DNA of 10,130 bases from Bacteroidota bacterium. GTDB taxonomy: Bacteria > Bacteroidota > Bacteroidia > Chitinophagales > Chitinophagaceae. The DNA is taken from the NCBI GenBank assembly GCA_023429365.1, contig JAEYVW010000372.1, forward strand, positions 1-10,130, read 5' to 3'. Within the stretch, counting starts at the first letter, position 1, and every line of letters begins with the position of its first letter. The position numbers and the translations under genes are program-made. Shown one piece after another: positions 7,113-10,130 of the stretch. The notes beneath the pieces were generated by a model. The model made no database searches, was not told the origin of the DNA, and saw only the letters and a list, made by a program, of their open reading frames with translations.

Positions 7113-9107
7113 ATGAAAAAATTAATGTATATCGTTCTGGGTTCTGCGCTTGTTGCCAGCCTCGGCTCCTGCAAAAAGTGGCTGGATGTCAACACCGACC
7201 CGAACAATCCAAACAACCAAAGTGTGTTGGTTCAAAACAGGCTGCCCTGGATCGAACACTTCTATATGTATTCTTCCGGCGTTGCCAATTATCGTACTGC
7301 TTTGCAGGCCGGTGTATTTTACACTACCAATGGTAATGGTAATACACTTAGTACAACCTGGGCTGCTTCGAGTGGTAACTCCACAACACCATATCAAACC
7401 TGGTTTGTGGCAGTTTCTTCCAACATTCCCGATATGTATAATTCCGCACAAAAGATAGGCGCCTACCATTATATGGCTGCGGCCAACGTCTTCCATGCGC
7501 TGGGCTTTATGCAAATGCTGGATATCTATGGTGAAATGCCATATACTGAAGCTGCAACCGGTAATCCCAGTCCTAAGCCCGATGATGGTAAGACCATTTA
7601 CTATGGCTGTATGGACAAACTGAACGAAGCCATCGACCTGTTTAGCAAGACACAGGAAACCGGTGCTCCCGCGTTGTCAGTGGGTGACTATATGAACAAT
7701 GGTAATGTAGACAAATGGCTCAAACTCTGCTGGGGTCTGAAAGCCCGCTACATGCTTAAGCTTTCAAAGAAAGCAGAGTACAACGCGGATTCCATCCTGT
7801 ATTGCCTGTCCAAAGGCCCACAGTCCAATGCCGACAATACCGTGATACCGGGCTTTAACAACAGCACCGTTACCGACTTCCTGTTGGGTGACCCTGTTGT
7901 AACCAATGGTCTCTTTAACTATGCGGCTTATGGTAGTACACAACGTACTTCCAAATACTATTACGACATGCTGACCAACCTGCGTGGTTCCGGTGTTACC
8001 GACCCCCGTATGACTAAGATCGTTCCAGCGTCTATGGCCAACGTAAAACTGGATGGTAACGGCCGGGTATCTTCTTATACCTGGAATCGTTCGATCGGTG
8101 TTGATTCATACGGGCCGGCTACCCGCCTTGTAAAAGGTGGTGGCCCCGCTTCTATTGCAACCGCCTCTTACGCGGCTGCCAATACCAATATCAACTATAC
8201 GATCAACGATGCTACCGAGCGTGCCAATTTCATTGCCGACCAGGTGGCACATGGACGCACTCATACTGTAAATGGTAACGTGGTAACGGTGACCTACCCT
8301 GCCGGCTCTATTTACATCAATAGTACCAACTATGTTCTATCGGGTGATACCGTGTATGTAAACCTGCGTTCCAGCGCGCTGGCTACCTCAGGTAATCCTA
8401 ACCAGCCTGCAACAGATGTAAACTGGTATCCTTCCATTGCCGCATTCAATGCCGGTGTAGTAGGCTCTACCGGCTCATTTCAGACCCGTCCTGTTTCCGA
8501 CCAGCAAATCCTGACCTACCACGAGATGTGTTTTATCAAAGCAGAAGTGTATATGAGAAAGGGTGATGCCGCCAGTGCGCATACCGCCTATCTCGATGGC
8601 ATCAAGGCGAATATTAATATGATGCAAGCCAAACTGATCGACTGGCAGGGTAGTGGCTTTACCGCTACAAACCCGGATATGGCGCCGATGAACCAGGCCG
8701 ATATTGATGCTTACCTGATCAGCGACGCGGTGGTACAGGGTGCAGGTGCCCTGACCATGGCAGACATCATGCTGCAAAAATATATCGCTATGGGCGCCAG
8801 CATTGAAAACTGGAATGACATGCGTCGTTTCAATTTTAGTGCAGGTAATGTAGGTGGTTTTGGTGTGGTATATCCGGGCTACCAGCGTGGAGCCATGTTT
8901 ACCGGTAACGCACAATTGACCGGCGCCGGCCCCACTGATCCACGCTACTGGATGCGTCGTTGGGCATTACCCCCGGTATATGAAATCCAGTACAACTCTA
9001 TCAACACCCTGGCCCTTAACGCCCATGCTGCCGAGCCCAATATCTGGAGCATGCCGGTGTGGTGGGATACAGCAACTGATGATGAGTATTATGGATACCT
9101 GAAATAA
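7113..9107 (+). CDS. SusD/RagB-family (SusD-like_2 type) surface lipoprotein
   Basis: 664 residues with a lipoprotein signal ending SLGSC (Cys20), then KKWLDVNTDPNNPNN, an opening typical of the SusD-like_2 group. The helical, TPR-like body is visible in the segments ANVFHALGFMQMLDIYGEMPY (early half), WLKLCWGLKARYMLKLSK (middle), LTYHEMCFIKAEVYMRKGD (~463-481) and NWNDMRRFNF near the end. The protein sits on the outer surface as the lid that binds ligand over the SusC channel. It is longer than the ~500-550 residues common in the family. The excess appears to lie at ~335-445, a polar, Asn/Thr/Ser-rich, strand-like stretch between DPRMTKIVP and the QQILTYHE helix. It starts 21 bp after SusC and is followed by a terminator, so it is the last gene of the operon. 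Confidence 0.95.
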   Translation: MKKLMYIVLGSALVASLGSCKKWLDVNTDPNNPNNQSVLVQNRLPWIEHFYMYSSGVANYRTALQAGVFYTTNGNGNTLSTTWAASSGNSTTPYQTWFVAVSSNIPDMYNSAQKIGAYHYMAAANVFHALGFMQMLDIYGEMPYTEAATGNPSPKPDDGKTIYYGCMDKLNEAIDLFSKTQETGAPALSVGDYMNNGNVDKWLKLCWGLKARYMLKLSKKAEYNADSILYCLSKGPQSNADNTVIPGFNNSTVTDFLLGDPVVTNGLFNYAAYGSTQRTSKYYYDMLTNLRGSGVTDPRMTKIVPASMANVKLDGNGRVSSYTWNRSIGVDSYGPATRLVKGGGPASIATASYAAANTNINYTINDATERANFIADQVAHGRTHTVNGNVVTVTYPAGSIYINSTNYVLSGDTVYVNLRSSALATSGNPNQPATDVNWYPSIAAFNAGVVGSTGSFQTRPVSDQQILTYHEMCFIKAEVYMRKGDAASAHTAYLDGIKANINMMQAKLIDWQGSGFTATNPDMAPMNQADIDAYLISDAVVQGAGALTMADIMLQKYIAMGASIENWNDMRRFNFSAGNVGGFGVVYPGYQRGAMFTGNAQLTGAGPTDPRYWMRRWALPPVYEIQYNSINTLALNAHAAEPNIWSMPVWWDTATDDEYYGYLK

Positions 9108-9139
9108 TAGCGTAGGTACAAACTAAAAGCAAAATATAA

Positions 9140-9166
9140 AGCGGAGCTGAAGGCTCCGCTTTTTTT
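9140..9166 (+). terminator. Rho-independent terminator of the SusC/SusD operon
   Basis: A perfect 8-bp stem, AGCGGAGC (9140-9147) / GCTCCGCT (9153-9160), a 5-nt loop TGAAG and a run of seven T (9160-9166). It is preceded by A residues that can extend the stem. It lies 32 bp after the SusD stop. Confidence 0.92.
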
Positions 9167-9172
9167 ATAGTT

Positions 9173-9271
9173 GTCTGAACTATGATTAGAATGATTATTT
9201 GAGGACTATGATTATTTCTCCCCGGGTTCTAATCATAGTATTCATTCAATCAAAAAAATCATAGTTCAGAC
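9173..9271. repeat. Palindromic array unit 1
   Basis: 99 nt. The outer arms GTCTGAACTATGATT (9173-9187) and AATCATAGTTCAGAC (9257-9271) are perfect inverted repeats of 15 bp. The inner arms CTATGATTA (9206-9214) and TAATCATAG (9230-9238) are perfect over 9 bp around a 15-nt loop that itself contains CCCGGG. The segments between outer and inner arms (AATGATTATTTGAGGA, and TATTCATTCAATCA) pair partially, so the whole unit can fold into one long hairpin. The spacer to the next unit is GAATGGAT. Confidence 0.9.
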
Positions 9272-9279
9272 GAATGGAT

Positions 9280-9384
9280 GTCTGAACTATGATTGAAATG
9301 ATTATTTGAGGACTATGATTATTTCTCCCCGAAATGGGTTCTTAATCATAGTATTCATTCAATCACAAAAATCACAGTTCAGAC
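9280..9384. repeat. Palindromic array unit 2
   Basis: 105 nt, starting 107 bp after unit 1. The left outer arm (9280-9294) is identical to unit 1. The right outer arm (9370-9384) has one change (AATCACAG for AATCATAG), giving a single mismatch. Inner arms are at 9313-9321 and 9343-9351 around a 21-nt loop starting TTTCTCCCC as in unit 1; there CCC can pair with GGG. The spacer after it is GAATTAATGAT, leading into the nuclease-like gene. Confidence 0.88.
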
Positions 9385-9395
9385 GAATTAATGAT

Positions 9396-9823
9396 ACTAT
9401 GATTTCTTTATTTGCTTCATGACTCTCTTGAATTGAAGACTTGTATTTCCGAAATTAATTAAAAGACCAACTTCAAGGCCATAGGCTTCCAAGTAGTTAA
9501 TTGCCTGGGCAAGGTGCACATCTTCCAACTGCACAATCGCTTTTATTTCTACCATTACTTTACCTTCAACAAAGAAATCAACCCTGCGTTGACCTATTTG
9601 TTGGCCCTTGTATAGAATATCCATTTCATGTTCACGGCTAAATGAAATGCCCTGGCTAGCCATTTCAATAGATAATGCCCGTTGGTAGATCACTTCCTGA
9701 AATCCGTTACCCAGTATGCGATGCACTTCCATGGCACAGCCAATGATTTTGCCTGTTAATTCACTTTCGGGGTATTCTTTTTTTATCACAGCATTTCTTT
9801 TATTTAAGAATCATAGTTCAGAC
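9396..9823. repeat. Array position where a gene replaces the hairpin interior
   Basis: ACTATGATT (9396-9404) and AATCATAGTTCAGAC (9809-9823) are the left and right arms of the array unit, but the ~400 bp between them is the GxxExxY gene rather than the usual inner hairpin. The left arm has lost its TCTGA part; the right arm is complete. The spacers on both sides (GAATTAATGAT, GAATAGTTA) keep the GAAT start used elsewhere in the array. The gene is therefore either an insertion into a unit or a longer autonomous version of the unit. Confidence 0.75.
9397..9789 (-). CDS. GxxExxY-family protein (PD-(D/E)XK nuclease superfamily-like)
   Basis: 130 residues, about the full family length, starting at GTG 9789. 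The N-terminus SELTGKIIGCAMEVHRILGNGF is the conserved helix of this family. The defining motif is Gly29-Phe-Gln-Glu32-Val-Ile-Tyr35. A PD-(D/E)XK-like core follows: RRVDFFVEGKVMVEIKA, with Asp71, Glu81 and Lys83 as candidate metal and catalytic residues, and Gln95 in the following helix (LAQAINYLEAY). The C-terminus GLEVGLLINFGNTSLQFKRV is also standard. No frameshift or missing residue is seen, so it looks intact. Cellular function is not established for the family to my knowledge; nuclease activity is inferred from the fold. It has no operon partner and lies inside the palindrome array. Its last codon and TAG stop are formed by the array's own CTATGATT arm. Confidence 0.9.
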   Translation of the reverse strand: MIKKEYPESELTGKIIGCAMEVHRILGNGFQEVIYQRALSIEMASQGISFSREHEMDILYKGQQIGQRRVDFFVEGKVMVEIKAIVQLEDVHLAQAINYLEAYGLEVGLLINFGNTSLQFKRVMKQIKKS

Positions 9824-9832
9824 GAATAGTTA

Positions 9833-9930
9833 TCTGAACTATGATTAAAATGATTATTTGAGGACTATGATTATTTTCTTCCTACAGAGTAATCATAGTA
9901 TTCATTCAATCACAAAAATCATAGTTCAGA
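9833..9930. repeat. Palindromic array unit 3
   Basis: 98 nt. Outer arms TCTGAACTATGATT (9833-9846) and AATCATAGTTCAGA (9917-9930) are perfect inverted repeats. Inner arms at 9865-9873 and 9890-9898 are also perfect, around a 16-nt loop, TTTTCTTCCTACAGAG, unlike the loops of units 1 and 2. The spacer after it is CGAATGGATT. Confidence 0.9.
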
Positions 9931-9940
9931 CGAATGGATT

Positions 9941-10043
9941 TCTGAACTATGATTAAAATGATTTATTGAGGACTATGATTGTTACCTTTAGAAAGCGATT
10001 CTCAATCATAGTATTCATTCAATCACAAAAATCATAGTTCGGA
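9941..10043. repeat. Palindromic array unit 4, with compensatory change
   Basis: 103 nt. The inner arms are CTATGATTG (9973-9981) and CAATCATAG (10003-10011). Other units have A and T at the last pair, so both sides changed together and pairing is kept. The right outer arm (10030-10043) reads TTCGGA instead of TTCAGA, which leaves a T-G wobble. The 21-nt loop differs from those of all other units. A small local change (ATTTATTGAG for ATTATTTGAG) lies between the left arms. Confidence 0.88.
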
Positions 10044-10053
10044 CGAATGGATT

Positions 10054-10125
10054 TCTGAACTATGATTATTTTCTTCCTACAGTGTAATCATAGTATTCAT
10101 TCAATCAAATAAATCATAGTTCAGA
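10054..10125. repeat. Palindromic array unit 5, shortened
   Basis: 72 nt. The left outer arm TCTGAACTATGATT (10054-10067) runs straight into the loop TTTTCTTCCTACAGTG, so the outer and inner left arms have merged. Relative to unit 3 exactly 26 bp are missing, which equals the distance between its two ACTATGATT copies. The inner right arm (10085-10093) and outer right arm (10112-10125) are intact. The sequence after it reads CGGAA rather than CGAATGG. The window ends here, so the array may continue. Confidence 0.85.
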
Positions 10126-10130
10126 CGGAA

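Noticed and set aside
9173..10126. CRISPR array
   Set aside because: Units are ~100 nt palindromes, spacers between them are short (8-11 nt) and nearly constant, and no cas genes are present. The geometry is wrong for CRISPR.

Overview
The window looks like a chromosomal stretch from a Bacteroidota bacterium, most likely of the Chitinophagaceae type. The grounds are a SusC/SusD outer-membrane nutrient-uptake pair, Bacteroidota-style lipoprotein signals, weak or absent Shine-Dalgarno sequences, short TAnnTTTG-like promoter elements and moderate GC content. The species cannot be named from the sequence alone.

Layout. Positions 1-368 hold the C-terminal end of a secreted or surface protein, followed by a hairpin terminator (391-422). 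A small lipoprotein of unknown function (445-897) faces a secreted transglutaminase-like protein on the minus strand (2261-1062). A gene-poor, AT-rich stretch of about 890 bp (2262-3150) follows. It carries an orphan intrinsic terminator that may end a small RNA, and four copies of the 9-mer TTGCGTTTT, which are candidate operators. Next comes a compact, same-strand set: a DeoR-family repressor (3151-3900), a SusC-like TonB-dependent transporter (3933-7091) and a SusD-like lipoprotein (7113-9107), closed by a strong terminator (9140-9166).

From 9173 to the right edge lies an array of long nested palindromes, about 72-105 nt each and separated by 8-10 nt spacers of the type GAATGGAT(T). One position in the array holds a GxxExxY-family (PD-(D/E)XK nuclease-like) gene on the minus strand (9789-9397) instead of a hairpin. 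The gene is still bounded by the same ACTATGATT/AATCATAGT arms. The array probably continues past the window.

How the genes fit together. SusC and SusD would form a lidded outer-membrane importer for an oligosaccharide or similar ligand. The DeoR regulator 32 bp upstream would sense an intracellular metabolite, in this family usually a sugar phosphate, and control the set. The ligand cannot be read from the sequence because no glycoside hydrolase is present. The palindrome array with its nuclease-like gene is the least ordinary part of the window and the best candidate for an undescribed element.
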